Assembly (NCBI RefSeq): GCF_010586825.1
Contig: NZ_JAAAGB010000008.1
Location: 223,297 to 287,296, forward strand
Direction: 5' to 3'
From: Draconibacterium mangrovi
Lineage (GTDB): Bacteria > Bacteroidota > Bacteroidia > Bacteroidales > Prolixibacteraceae
DNA length: 64,000 bases
Under the pieces are notes generated by a model. The model saw only the letters and a list, made by a program, of their open reading frames with translations. It searched no databases and was not told the origin of the DNA. This document shows positions 49,538-58,124 of the stretch, piece by piece. How positions within the stretch are numbered: the first letter of the stretch is position 1; every line of letters starts with the position of its first letter. Position numbers and translations under genes: made by a program.

Positions 49538-49549
49538 ATGTATAAACAT
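49538..49549 (+). promoter_or_regulatory. Candidate GntR operator, autoregulatory
   Basis: ATGTATAAACAT is an ATGT-N4-ACAT dyad containing GTATAAAC, which fits the GT-N-TA-N-AC pattern typical of HutC/GntR regulators. It starts 11 bases after the -7 box and overlaps the first two bases of the start codon. Confidence 0.5.
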
Positions 49550-50279
49550 GAAGTTGAACATAGATCATAAAAGCCAAACACCACTGCACATACAAGCTGA
49601 AGCACTTCTTCGGGAAATGATACAAAGGGAAGAATACCAAAAGGGGAAATTGCTTCCTAACGAAGTCGACCTGTCAAAACAACTCAATATTTCGCGAAAT
49701 ACTTTACGCCAGGCGATTAATAAACTGGTTTACGAAGGATTACTCATCAGAAAGAAAGGTTATGGCACAAAAGTGGCTGCGAAAGGAATATCGGGGCGGG
49801 CAAAAAACTGGTACAGTTTCTCGCAGGAAATGCAGGCACTGGGAATTCAGGTTCAGAATTTTGAACTTCATGTAAGTTGGCAAACTGCCGGCAACGAAGT
49901 ATGTTCGTTTTTTAATTTGCAACCCGACCAACCAGTCCTGACGTTAGAACGGTTGCGCGGAAAAAAAGACTTTCCTTTTGTTTACTTCATCTCCTATTTC
50001 AACCCGGAACTGGGCATCAGCAGCGACGAAAATTTTGCCAATCCACTGTATGAAATACTGGAAAAAAAATACGGAGTAAAAGCATCACTTTCGTACGAAG
50101 AGATTAGCGCCATAAAAGCAACACCCTTTTTGTGTAAAAAGCTAAATATTCCGAACGATGACCCGGTTCTTTTTCGTCGCCGGTTGGTGTACGACGAGAA
50201 CAAACGCCCGATCGAATTCAACCTGGGTTACTACCGGGGCGATAGTTTTGTCTTTTCAGTTGAAAGTGAGCGCAAATAA
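49548..50279 (+). CDS. GntR/HutC-family transcriptional regulator with UTRA domain
   Basis: From the ATG at 49548 the protein has 243 residues, the usual length of the HutC subfamily. An N-terminal winged helix-turn-helix (about 5-72; PLHIQAEALLREMIQREEYQ, NEVDLSKQLNISRNTLRQAI, GLLIRKKGYGTKV) is followed by a UTRA effector-binding domain (about 90-238; QPVLTLERLRGKKDFPFVYF, ISYFNPEL, NRPIEFNLGYYRGDSFVF-like end). It is divergent from the GH92/ManA/ROK/MFS operon and probably represses it, with a sugar or sugar phosphate (mannose-6-phosphate would be a natural guess) as inducer. Two matching dyads near both promoters support autoregulation. The 288-bp region that follows (50280-50567) is non-coding. 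Confidence 0.92.
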   Translation: MKLNIDHKSQTPLHIQAEALLREMIQREEYQKGKLLPNEVDLSKQLNISRNTLRQAINKLVYEGLLIRKKGYGTKVAAKGISGRAKNWYSFSQEMQALGIQVQNFELHVSWQTAGNEVCSFFNLQPDQPVLTLERLRGKKDFPFVYFISYFNPELGISSDENFANPLYEILEKKYGVKASLSYEEISAIKATPFLCKKLNIPNDDPVLFRRRLVYDENKRPIEFNLGYYRGDSFVFSVESERK

Positions 50280-50490
50280 CAAAAAAACAAAGAGTGATAA
50301 AGAGTGTACAGAGACAAGTGATCAGCTAATTTTGTTAGAAGCACGCCTAATAAAGGTCGTGTATTGTTAATGGACCAGGTGCTTTGGGTTAATGGATGGC
50401 CGGAAGTAACAGGACAGTCTCCTTCCACACAAAATTCAATTCCGGTTTTTGAATAGCCGTTTTCTGACTAAAATTGGCCGATTAAAAAGC

Positions 50491-50524
50491 AAAAAAAGGA
50501 GTTTAACGTTAAACGTTAAACTCC
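50491..50524 (-). terminator. Strong terminator of the GH43/GH127 cluster
   Basis: GGAGTTTAACGTT (50498-50510) and AACGTTAAACTCC (50512-50524) are perfect inverted arms around one base, so an 11-bp stem with a 5-base loop can form. On the minus strand it is followed by seven T (50497-50491), then GC and more T. It begins 43 bases after the GH2 stop. Confidence 0.85.
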
Positions 50525-50567
50525 ATAACAAATAAAAGACTATTCGCAAACTGAATTTGTCCCAAAT

Positions 50568-52382
50568 CTATTTTTCGTCTAAAACCTTACATACTTTCTG
50601 ATTTATCTCGCGCACACGAGCTTCATCCAGTTTAATCACTTTACGGTCGTAAGTCATTAACCCGTTTACTTCGCCTTCCACATCGGTGGTTTGTGTGTAT
50701 ACTGCAGCAGAAAAACCAGTCTTTGCCATTTTGTACAACTCTTCAGCATACTCAATGTATTTATCGGTTACTTCTTTTGAGTTTTTAAACTGAACGTAAC
50801 CCCAGTTGCGATCGGTGGCCCATAAATGATCTTCAAGAGCCAGGCCAATTCCACCATACTCGCCTAAAACGTTAGCACGGCTTCCATCATACAGATACAT
50901 ATCGGGTCCCGGATAATTGTGCAGGTCTAACATATCGCCAACACGGTAATGGTTTCCGCCACTGGCCGGATTTACCAAACGACTTTGATCATGGTTTTTG
51001 GTCCACTCAACAATCTCTTCGGTTTTAAATTGTCCCCAGGCTTCGTTAAACGGCACCCAGCAAACAATAGATGGATTAGACATGTGTTCGTCCATTATTT
51101 CCTGCCATTCTGTGCGGTAATTAGCTTCCGATTCAGGAGAACGTTTTAACTCGGTACCATCAAAATACTTTCGGTTTTGCCACTGCGGCGAGCGGTCGCC
51201 GTTTGGCATATCCTGCCATACTAAAATCCCCATTTCATCGCAATGCGTATACCAGCGTGCCGGTTCTACTTTTACGTGTTTACGGATCATGTTAAAACCA
51301 AAATCCTTGGTTTTTTGAATGTCGTATTTCAATGCCTCATCAGTTGGAGCAGTGTACAAACCATCGGGCCACCAGCCCTGATCCAATGGGCCAAACTGGA
51401 AGTAATCTTCGTTATTCAGTTGCAAGCGAACAATTCCGTTTTCATCGCGTTTGCTCGAAACCTTGCGCATGGCTGTGTAGCTGTCAACAGCATCAACAGT
51501 TTTTCCATTGCTAATAAGTTTTACTTCCAGATCGTACAGAAACGGTGATTCGGGGCTCCATAATTTTGCATTAGGAACGGCCAGCTCCACCGATTGTCCG
51601 GCAACAGCTTTTCCACTTGAAACAACACTATTTCCGTCTTTCAGAATTACCTCATACACATCGCCAAAATCAGCACCACAAACACCGGCATCAACTTTTA
51701 AACTTGCGTTGTCGATATTTGGAATGGCAACAACATCGGTAATATGTTTATCGTTTACAGGCTCGAGCCAAACCGTTTGCCAGATTCCGGTAACCGGAGT
51801 GTACCAAATTCCGTGAGGATTGCCAATCTGTTTTCCGCGCGGCTGAAATCCTTTATCCGAAGGATCCCAAACTTTTACCACCAGGTTCTGCTCGCCAGAC
51901 TTGGTTATGAATGGAGTTACATCAAACGAAAAGGCATCGTAGCCACCTTTGTGCGAACCAATTTTTATGTCGTTAATCCACACCTCTGCCTTCCAGTCCA
52001 CAGCACCAAAATGCAGCAGTACTTTTTTACCCTTCCACGACGAAGGCACAGTAAAAGTGCGTTGGTACCACAATTCTTTTGTTTCGCCAACGGTTTTCTG
52101 AACACCCGACAAACTTGATTCTACCGCAAAAGGAACCAGAATCTCACCATCGAAATCAGCCGGCTGTGCCTGCCCGGCATCGGTAATGGCATAATTCCAC
52201 AAACCATTCAGGTTTTGCCAGTCGGCGCGTTCCATAATCGGTCGCGGATATTCAGGCAACACATTGTTTACATCAATTTTTTCGGCCCATGGGGTTTTAA
52301 TTTTGTCGCCGGCAGGCTTCCATTGGGCAATACTTGTTAATGCGCTCAGCGCAAAAATCAGAACAATTAATCCTTGTTTCAT
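50568..52382 (-). CDS. GH2-family beta-glycosidase, secreted
   Basis: The 604-residue protein has a Sec signal peptide (about 1-19, ending SIAQ) and the three core GH2 domains: jelly roll (about 45-215), immunoglobulin-like (about 215-320) and TIM barrel (about 325-604). The acid/base is E447 in VPFNEAWGQF and the nucleophile E508 in LGEYGGIGLALEDH. It lacks the C-terminal small-chain domain of LacZ, so it is nearer to short GH2 enzymes (beta-galactosidase, beta-glucuronidase, or arabinose-acting members). It is the last gene of the arabinose/galactose cluster, 27 bp after the propeller glycosidase, and is followed by a strong terminator. The exact substrate is not readable. Confidence 0.88.
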   Translation of the reverse strand: MKQGLIVLIFALSALTSIAQWKPAGDKIKTPWAEKIDVNNVLPEYPRPIMERADWQNLNGLWNYAITDAGQAQPADFDGEILVPFAVESSLSGVQKTVGETKELWYQRTFTVPSSWKGKKVLLHFGAVDWKAEVWINDIKIGSHKGGYDAFSFDVTPFITKSGEQNLVVKVWDPSDKGFQPRGKQIGNPHGIWYTPVTGIWQTVWLEPVNDKHITDVVAIPNIDNASLKVDAGVCGADFGDVYEVILKDGNSVVSSGKAVAGQSVELAVPNAKLWSPESPFLYDLEVKLISNGKTVDAVDSYTAMRKVSSKRDENGIVRLQLNNEDYFQFGPLDQGWWPDGLYTAPTDEALKYDIQKTKDFGFNMIRKHVKVEPARWYTHCDEMGILVWQDMPNGDRSPQWQNRKYFDGTELKRSPESEANYRTEWQEIMDEHMSNPSIVCWVPFNEAWGQFKTEEIVEWTKNHDQSRLVNPASGGNHYRVGDMLDLHNYPGPDMYLYDGSRANVLGEYGGIGLALEDHLWATDRNWGYVQFKNSKEVTDKYIEYAEELYKMAKTGFSAAVYTQTTDVEGEVNGLMTYDRKVIKLDEARVREINQKVCKVLDEK

Positions 52383-52409
52383 TTTAAAATATTAGTTGGT
52401 TTAAAAAAT

Positions 52410-53384
52410 TCATTTTAAATAGGGTCCGCTTTCATTCCAGCCGACCTCTGTTTTTGATATATACCAAGTTTCTCCCTGATCATTATTTCCCTGAAAAAAC
52501 AAGTACGTTCTGCCATCCTGATCTTCAAAGATATGAGGATGCCCCGATTCACTTGAGTTCCATGTTCCGGGATCGCCATTGGTAAGAAATGGCTTATTCG
52601 ATAATTTTTCCCACTTCAGCCCGTCGCGGCTTTTTGCAACTCCAACTTGCTGAGGTTTGTTGTTGTAAGCTCCGGCATAAAACATATAGAGCCATTCGCC
52701 TTTCTGAATTACAGATGCACCTTCTGTACACATTCCTTCCCAAGGAAACTCCGGAGTAAGTATTGGCTTATCACACTTCTGTGTCCAGCTTTCACGTTTA
52801 AAACCACCATCAAGAGGTGAAACTGCCACGCCCATAATCTGTATTTGCATATCCGGGTTGCGTGTGGCAAAAAAGAGATAATATTGGTTATTAAATGAAT
52901 AAACTTCGGCATCGATTGCACGGCCACTGGTCCATTCTCCCGTTGGATGGAAGATCGGATTTGTGGTATTTCTTGTAAAATGGATACCGTCAGCAGACCA
53001 GGCATGACAAATCGCATCATTTCGCCAGTTGCCATAAGTTTGATAAAAAAGATGTACCGTATCGTTTACGACCAATGCACACGGAGCACATATACCTTTT
53101 GCTTCCAGGTCGCCAGAAGGTGGTACATCGGCAATTTTTTCCCAGTTGACGAGATCCGAGCTTTCGGCTACGCCAATTCCCCACCCTTGCATATCATTAT
53201 CTCCGGTTTCAGAAGGCGGTGCACTTGTGTACATTAAATATCTTCCTTCGAAATGGATAACATGCGGATCTTTCGAAAAGGCTTTTCCCAAACGGGAAGT
53301 GTCTCCGTAATACATTTCAGGCTGTGCTATTACAGCCAGGGTATTCAAAAGAATAATTACTGTAAACGGAATTTTGTATTTCAT
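52410..53384 (-). CDS. Five-bladed-propeller glycosidase (GH43/GH117-like)
   Basis: The 324-residue secreted protein (signal about 1-20, ending VIAQ) is a single five-bladed beta-propeller of the GH43/GH32/GH117/GH130 superfold. Propeller motifs include AFSKDPHVIHFEGRYLMYTS (aspartate at the usual base position), AESSDLVNWEKIADV, RAIDAEVYSFNNQYYLFFAT, MCTEGASVIQKGEWLYMFYA and SESGHPHIFEDQDGRTYLFF. I cannot decide the family from sequence alone. It is preceded by 132 non-coding bases carrying an exact promoter box and a palindrome, so it and the GH2 gene may have their own promoter. Confidence 0.75.
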   Translation of the reverse strand: MKYKIPFTVIILLNTLAVIAQPEMYYGDTSRLGKAFSKDPHVIHFEGRYLMYTSAPPSETGDNDMQGWGIGVAESSDLVNWEKIADVPPSGDLEAKGICAPCALVVNDTVHLFYQTYGNWRNDAICHAWSADGIHFTRNTTNPIFHPTGEWTSGRAIDAEVYSFNNQYYLFFATRNPDMQIQIMGVAVSPLDGGFKRESWTQKCDKPILTPEFPWEGMCTEGASVIQKGEWLYMFYAGAYNNKPQQVGVAKSRDGLKWEKLSNKPFLTNGDPGTWNSSESGHPHIFEDQDGRTYLFFQGNNDQGETWYISKTEVGWNESGPYLK

Positions 53385-53470
53385 AGTAATAGTTGTTTAA
53401 TTATTAATTCTACACTACATGGAAAAATGCTTAATGATGATTTATCGCATGCATTAGATAAAGCACACCG

Positions 53471-53492
53471 ACAGTATTTTCAGCGATACTGT
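53471..53492 (-). promoter_or_regulatory. Palindrome at a predicted transcription start
   Basis: ACAGTAT (53471-53477) and ATACTGT (53486-53492) are perfect inverted arms around 8 bases. The palindrome begins 10 bases downstream of the -7 box at 53509-53502, the place expected for a repressor operator. It could also form a short hairpin at the 5' end of the RNA. Confidence 0.4.
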
Positions 53493-53501
53493 TTGTATCT
53501 C

Positions 53502-53509
53502 CAAAAATA
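53502..53509 (-). promoter_or_regulatory. Candidate internal promoter before the propeller glycosidase gene
   Basis: TATTTTTG on the minus strand (53509-53502) matches TAnnTTTG exactly, directly after the stop of the 667-residue gene (53517). The leader would be about 110 bases. No clear -33 element was confirmed because it would lie in coding sequence. Confidence 0.35.
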
Positions 53510-53516
53510 TCTCTCC

Positions 53517-55520
53517 TTAATTACAAACCGGGAATTCCGAAATCCTCAAAGTTGTACAGCCATAAGGAACCAAAATTATTTCATCCTCATTTTCCTCTAC
53601 AATACGGTAAGGCCACGCTGGTGAAGGAGTTTTGCCGGCCATGTTTCGATCCTCCGTCCAGATAGGCATACGTTTACCTTTTGTTTTTACAATAATCGGC
53701 GCATTTTCCAGATTCCACGGATTTTTAGCTATTTCATCGCTTACTTCAGTCTCGAGCTTGTTTTCATCTATTTCGCTTTTTAGTAAAGCATAATTCCAGG
53801 GCGATTTTGGCAACACTTCCCAGAAAGTATCATCGTATTTATTGTTTGTTACTTCACGCCACTCCTCATCAATTTTCAGGGCGTAAACCAGTGGTCCGCG
53901 CTCAATTCCCAAGGACATTTCGTGCCAGTAACTATACCTGAAATCCATGCCCAGGTTGAGTTCTACTTTGTCGCCCGACTTCCACTCACGATCAAGCACT
54001 ACAATTCCATTTTCAGCTTCAACTTGCTGAACCGAATTGTTTACTTTTAATGTGAACGTTTTACACCATTCAGGAATTCGCAAATGAAACGGAAATCTTA
54101 CTGCACTTTCACAATCAATTGTAAATTGAATTTGCTCTTTAAACGGATAGCCGGTTTCTTCTTTAATGGTCACCATTTCGCCATTTGCAACTTTTGCAGT
54201 AATTGTAGTAGGTCCGTAAACCAAAGCAGCCAAACCATTATCTGCCGTTGCAAACCACGTGCTTTGTACAAATTTTGGCCAGCCCTGGTGCATATTTGTC
54301 AAACAACATGGGTAACCGGTTGTAGTTCCAAATACATTTCGTCCTTCGCGGTCGTTAAAAAAATTTCGTTCATCATCCGATACCTTTATCTGGTTAGCCT
54401 GCTGAAAATATTGTTTCCGCATATAATCATCGGTACTTTGGGTTGGCAGCACGTTGTAAGCTATTTTTTCCAGGTAGTCGGCATAATAAACATCGCCGGT
54501 TATTGGAATAATATTCTCGAAACAAAACATCATTTCAACAGCCGAACACAGCTCCGAACCTTGTGTTGGATCGTTTCCGTGCAGACGTTCATCACCACCA
54601 TACATGCCGTTTACAAAACCATGTACATCTTTTAGTGATGCCAGTCCCTTCTTCACCGATTCCAGGTATTTTTCCTCGGGATGCTGCTGATAATAAACGA
54701 TCGGCTCTTTTAATCCCTGCGCTACATTTACACAGTGCAAATCGGGTAATGGATTCAGCTTTCGAATCATATCGCCGGCATACACATTTGTCCAGTCAAA
54801 AGTTTGTTCATGAATGATCTCTGCCAGTTCGAGCAAAAATTTATCGCCGGTTATATTGTAAAGCCAGTAAACCACTGCAAGGTTGTCGCCTCCCCTACGA
54901 TTTGCCCAGAAAGTTACATAGCCCAATTCATTTTCGGGAAGCATTTTTAACTGGTACTTAAAGTAGTTGGTCATTAAAGTGATCACGCGCTCGTCGCCGG
55001 TTGCGGTGTAATATTGCTGCAATACTTTAAGCATTACCATTTTGGGCCACCAATCGTTACGCATGGTTTGCTGCGTACCGGGAATGGGCGTATACCCTTC
55101 GGGCAATGGTTGTGGCCCGAAATAGCCATCTTCTTGCTGGTTATTAATACTCCATTCGATCCATTTCTGGGCTTTTGCTTTTAGTTCGTCATCATCTAAT
55201 AGATAAGCCAGCGGAACAAGTCCATCAATCCAATATGGTCCGCGCTCCCATCCATCGCCGGTTCCTCCCAACCAACCGTTATTATCGCCACACACCACTT
55301 CGTAAATACTATCCAGATGGCCGGTTAATCCATTTCGCTGGATCTTTAACATTTCAAGCAAAAATCCTTCAGCTTTTACCGCCCCCAAAGGAAGTGCCGT
55401 ATAGGGTTGATTAATCAACGGTGCCTGGTTGGTTATATAATGGCTGTTTCGTTTCTCTTTTCCGAAAGATGAAAAAGCGATCAGAATCAGGCCAAGGCAA
55501 AGTAGTGGTAATTTTTTCAT
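53517..55520 (-). CDS. GH127-type (DUF1680) protein, secreted
   Basis: The 667-residue protein has a Sec signal (about 1-20) and the (alpha/alpha)6 barrel plus beta-sandwiches of the GH127 beta-L-arabinofuranosidase superfamily. The zinc/cysteine centre known from HypBA1 can be matched: E323 and C325 in GSELCSAVEMMF, and C405-C406 in GYPCCLTNMHQGWPKF, one of which would be the cysteine nucleophile. The surroundings differ from the second GH127 protein here (ETCA and ACCPSN), so a different family (for example a GH127-related one) is possible. It starts 27 bp after the GH43 gene in the same direction. Confidence 0.82.
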   Translation of the reverse strand: MKKLPLLCLGLILIAFSSFGKEKRNSHYITNQAPLINQPYTALPLGAVKAEGFLLEMLKIQRNGLTGHLDSIYEVVCGDNNGWLGGTGDGWERGPYWIDGLVPLAYLLDDDELKAKAQKWIEWSINNQQEDGYFGPQPLPEGYTPIPGTQQTMRNDWWPKMVMLKVLQQYYTATGDERVITLMTNYFKYQLKMLPENELGYVTFWANRRGGDNLAVVYWLYNITGDKFLLELAEIIHEQTFDWTNVYAGDMIRKLNPLPDLHCVNVAQGLKEPIVYYQQHPEEKYLESVKKGLASLKDVHGFVNGMYGGDERLHGNDPTQGSELCSAVEMMFCFENIIPITGDVYYADYLEKIAYNVLPTQSTDDYMRKQYFQQANQIKVSDDERNFFNDREGRNVFGTTTGYPCCLTNMHQGWPKFVQSTWFATADNGLAALVYGPTTITAKVANGEMVTIKEETGYPFKEQIQFTIDCESAVRFPFHLRIPEWCKTFTLKVNNSVQQVEAENGIVVLDREWKSGDKVELNLGMDFRYSYWHEMSLGIERGPLVYALKIDEEWREVTNNKYDDTFWEVLPKSPWNYALLKSEIDENKLETEVSDEIAKNPWNLENAPIIVKTKGKRMPIWTEDRNMAGKTPSPAWPYRIVEENEDEIILVPYGCTTLRISEFPVCN

Positions 55521-55547
55521 CGGTTTAAGTTCTGATTATTTTAGGTT

Positions 55548-56543
55548 TTATTTTACAGGCCGGGCCTGCACTCCTTCGAATGTAATTTTTACGGGTTTAA
55601 TAAATCCCTCATCATCAAAGTACATGCGGTCGATACAGGTTTCGCGGTGGTTTCCATCAGTTTCACCCAGTGGTCTGCGATGATAAACAATGTAATATTC
55701 ATCAGTTCCGGGAACATGAATTACCGAATGGTGTCCGGCGCCTGTTGCTACTTCCGGATCCTGTTTCAGAATCTTTCCAACACGTTCAAATGGTCCGAAT
55801 GGCGAATCGGCGATGGCATAAGCCACGCTGTAATCGGGCCCGGTCCAGCCACCTTCGCTCCACATAAAATAATACTTGCCGTTGCGGATAAACATAAACG
55901 GACCTTCCACATAACCCTCGGGCGTAACTTCTTTGAAAATTTCACCATCTTCAAAAGGAACAAAGCCTGTGAAATCGTCCTTTAGCTTAGCAATGTTACA
56001 ATGACGCCAGCCACCATAAAACATATAATACTGGCCGTCTTTATCGTGAAAAACAAACTGGTCAATGGGTTGTGCACCGTTGTAAAATTTATCGATCAGC
56101 GGTTTACCAAGGTAATCTTTAAATGGTCCTCCCGGAGTATCGGCAACACCAATTCCTATTCCACCTTCTTCCTCATCGCTCTGAATATCATTTGCCGCAA
56201 AAAACAGGAAATATTTTCCGTCTTTTTCAATAATGGCCGGCGCCCACATGGCACGCCATGCCCACTTTACTTCTGTGGTATCAATAATTCGTTCATGCTT
56301 TTCCCAGGTCACCAGGTCTTTTGACGAGAAAGCATCCATAAAAACCTGTTCGTTGTATGGTGCCGAATAAGTTGGGTAAATCCAGTATTCATCTCCGAAT
56401 ACAATTCCTTCAGGATCGGCATACCAACCTTCAAAAACCGGATTATGATTGTTGCCTGTTCTTTTTTGAGCTGTACTGTTCAGAAACAATACTAAGAAAC
56501 AGGAAATAAGTAATAAACTTGAAATTTTACGGATTGTCATCAT
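55548..56543 (-). CDS. GH43-family glycosidase, secreted
   Basis: The 331-residue single-domain enzyme has a Sec signal (about 1-25, ending STAQ) and a five-bladed GH43 propeller. The aspartate base is in FEGWYADPEGIVFGDEYWIY (about 37-56), the WAPAIIEKDGKYFLFFAAND segment carries the pKa-modulating region, and the proton-donor glutamate fits GYVEGPFMFIRNGKYYFMWS. GAGHHSVIHVPGTDEYYIVY is the usual last blade. GH43 members act on arabinan, arabinoxylan or galactan side chains; neighbours suggest arabinose or galactose. It lies 8 bp after the next GH43 gene. Confidence 0.9.
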   Translation of the reverse strand: MMTIRKISSLLLISCFLVLFLNSTAQKRTGNNHNPVFEGWYADPEGIVFGDEYWIYPTYSAPYNEQVFMDAFSSKDLVTWEKHERIIDTTEVKWAWRAMWAPAIIEKDGKYFLFFAANDIQSDEEEGGIGIGVADTPGGPFKDYLGKPLIDKFYNGAQPIDQFVFHDKDGQYYMFYGGWRHCNIAKLKDDFTGFVPFEDGEIFKEVTPEGYVEGPFMFIRNGKYYFMWSEGGWTGPDYSVAYAIADSPFGPFERVGKILKQDPEVATGAGHHSVIHVPGTDEYYIVYHRRPLGETDGNHRETCIDRMYFDDEGFIKPVKITFEGVQARPVK

Positions 56544-56551
56544 ATAAATTA

Positions 56552-58108
56552 TTAATAGTTGTATTTAATTTCTAATGTTGAAAAACGGAAGGTGCTTTTC
56601 TCCTTTCCGCGGGTTACGAATCCAACTCGCGGAGCAAATCCCCATTGTGCCAGAAATGTTCCGTCAACCTGCTGTTCGTTGTTTACCACAACAGGCATCC
56701 AGTCTTCGCCATTTTCCGACCAGAAGAACTGAAAGTAGCGGCCGGATACAGCTTCGTACTTTAGGAACACGGATGCAGGATTATTCAATTTCTCCTCGGC
56801 AAGAATCTGCTCTTCGCCCTTGTTTAGTTGATAAAGCACCAATTTCGATTTATCCACGGCCAGACTCAATACATGGCCCTGATTGCTGTATATACCTATA
56901 CCGCTGAGCTCTTCTGCAGGAATAACTTCTGAAGTGAGACTGTAATTTCCTGTTTCAGGACGTAATCCCAAAAATGCGGCTCCGCTTTCCTGAGTGCTAA
57001 TTACCAACTCGCCGGCATCAATTTTCGACTCAAATTTCACCCCTTTTACATCCCACTCAAAGCCGGATAAATTTCTATCGGTTGAAAAATCATCTCTAAA
57101 AACAGAATCAACTTTTTGAACGGTGTTCTCAAACGGAACCGGAGCCATTTCGGATGGTGTACCACCTTTAAAATAGGGGCACCCCGTTTCCTCGTTCCAT
57201 AACATTTCATCCAGCATTACCTGCCTTCCAATAAATTCAAAATCGGTGGCATTATATGAATGATACATATAAAAATAACTTCCATCGGGTGTTTCGACCA
57301 AAGTTCCGTGACCGGTACAACGCCAGGTTTCCCCGCCCTGCAAAATAGGTTCAGGCAGTTGCTCCCAGCCTTCTCTCAGGTTTTTGGAACGAGCCACCAG
57401 TACGTGATAATCGCAACGGTTATCGCAACAACCTCCGGCCGAATTAAACAGGTAATAATACCCGTTTCGTTTTATCAAACATTGTCCTTCATGTCCGGGG
57501 CCTTCCCATCCTTTTGATTGATCGGTTAGGGAAAATTGTTCACCGACTAAACTCAAACCGTCATCACTTAATTCCGACGCTAAAATCTGAATCTCGCGGT
57601 CGGGTGTTAGTCCGTAAGCTTTCCAGGTAATGTATAATTTTCCATCGTCATCCTTAAAAATAAAAGCATCGATGGCTTCGTCGCCCCATTCAATTATAAT
57701 CCCCTGATCGGTAAATCCTTTGTGAATATCTTTTGTAGTTGCCACTCCGATACAGGCAATTCCGGTATCCTTTCGTTTGGTGGTGTAATACACGAAAAAT
57801 GTGCCGTTGTTATAATAAAGTTCCGGTGCCCAAAAATCTTCCGAAGCCCATACAGGAGGCTCATTAAAAACGGCTCCTATACTTGTCCAGTTAATTAGAT
57901 CGGTTGATTCGAACAAGGGATAAACCGGAGCAAAATCGTTGGTGGTGCCAACGGCATAATACATGTCGCCTACCCTGACAACCGACGGATCGGGCAAATC
58001 TCCTTTAATAACCGGGTTTTTATAATATACCGGCTCCTTATCTTTTTGCTGTGCCGAACAAGAAAATAATACGGCAGCCACTGCCAAAATTAAAATATGT
58101 TTTATCAT
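56552..58108 (-). CDS. GH43 lipoprotein with C-terminal beta-sandwich
   Basis: From the ATG at 58108 (a GTG one codon upstream is the alternative) the product is a 518-residue lipoprotein (ALFSC-type lipobox, VLFSCSAQQ). The GH43 catalytic domain spans about 28-320: IKGDLPDPSVVRVGDMYYAV (base), DFWAPELYYNNGTFFVYYTT, DAFIFKDDDGKLYITW and GPGHEGQCLIKRNGYYYLFN (donor glutamate). A beta-sandwich of the GH43 C-terminal type (about 340-518) follows, which usually shapes the active site. The domain order is typical of arabinofuranosidase/xylosidase members. It is 13 bp after the GH127 gene. Confidence 0.9.
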   Translation of the reverse strand: MIKHILILAVAAVLFSCSAQQKDKEPVYYKNPVIKGDLPDPSVVRVGDMYYAVGTTNDFAPVYPLFESTDLINWTSIGAVFNEPPVWASEDFWAPELYYNNGTFFVYYTTKRKDTGIACIGVATTKDIHKGFTDQGIIIEWGDEAIDAFIFKDDDGKLYITWKAYGLTPDREIQILASELSDDGLSLVGEQFSLTDQSKGWEGPGHEGQCLIKRNGYYYLFNSAGGCCDNRCDYHVLVARSKNLREGWEQLPEPILQGGETWRCTGHGTLVETPDGSYFYMYHSYNATDFEFIGRQVMLDEMLWNEETGCPYFKGGTPSEMAPVPFENTVQKVDSVFRDDFSTDRNLSGFEWDVKGVKFESKIDAGELVISTQESGAAFLGLRPETGNYSLTSEVIPAEELSGIGIYSNQGHVLSLAVDKSKLVLYQLNKGEEQILAEEKLNNPASVFLKYEAVSGRYFQFFWSENGEDWMPVVVNNEQQVDGTFLAQWGFAPRVGFVTRGKEKSTFRFSTLEIKYNY

Positions 58109-58124
58109 CACTGTTTATTCTAAA

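Noticed and set aside
49485..49547. Upstream TTG start for the GntR regulator
   Set aside because: It would precede the promoter box at 49519-49526 and add a hydrophobic leader that GntR proteins do not have.
54084..54635. Plus-strand open frame of 183 codons
   Set aside because: It overlaps the GH127-type gene with its intact cysteine centre, and the antisense translation has no recognisable domain.
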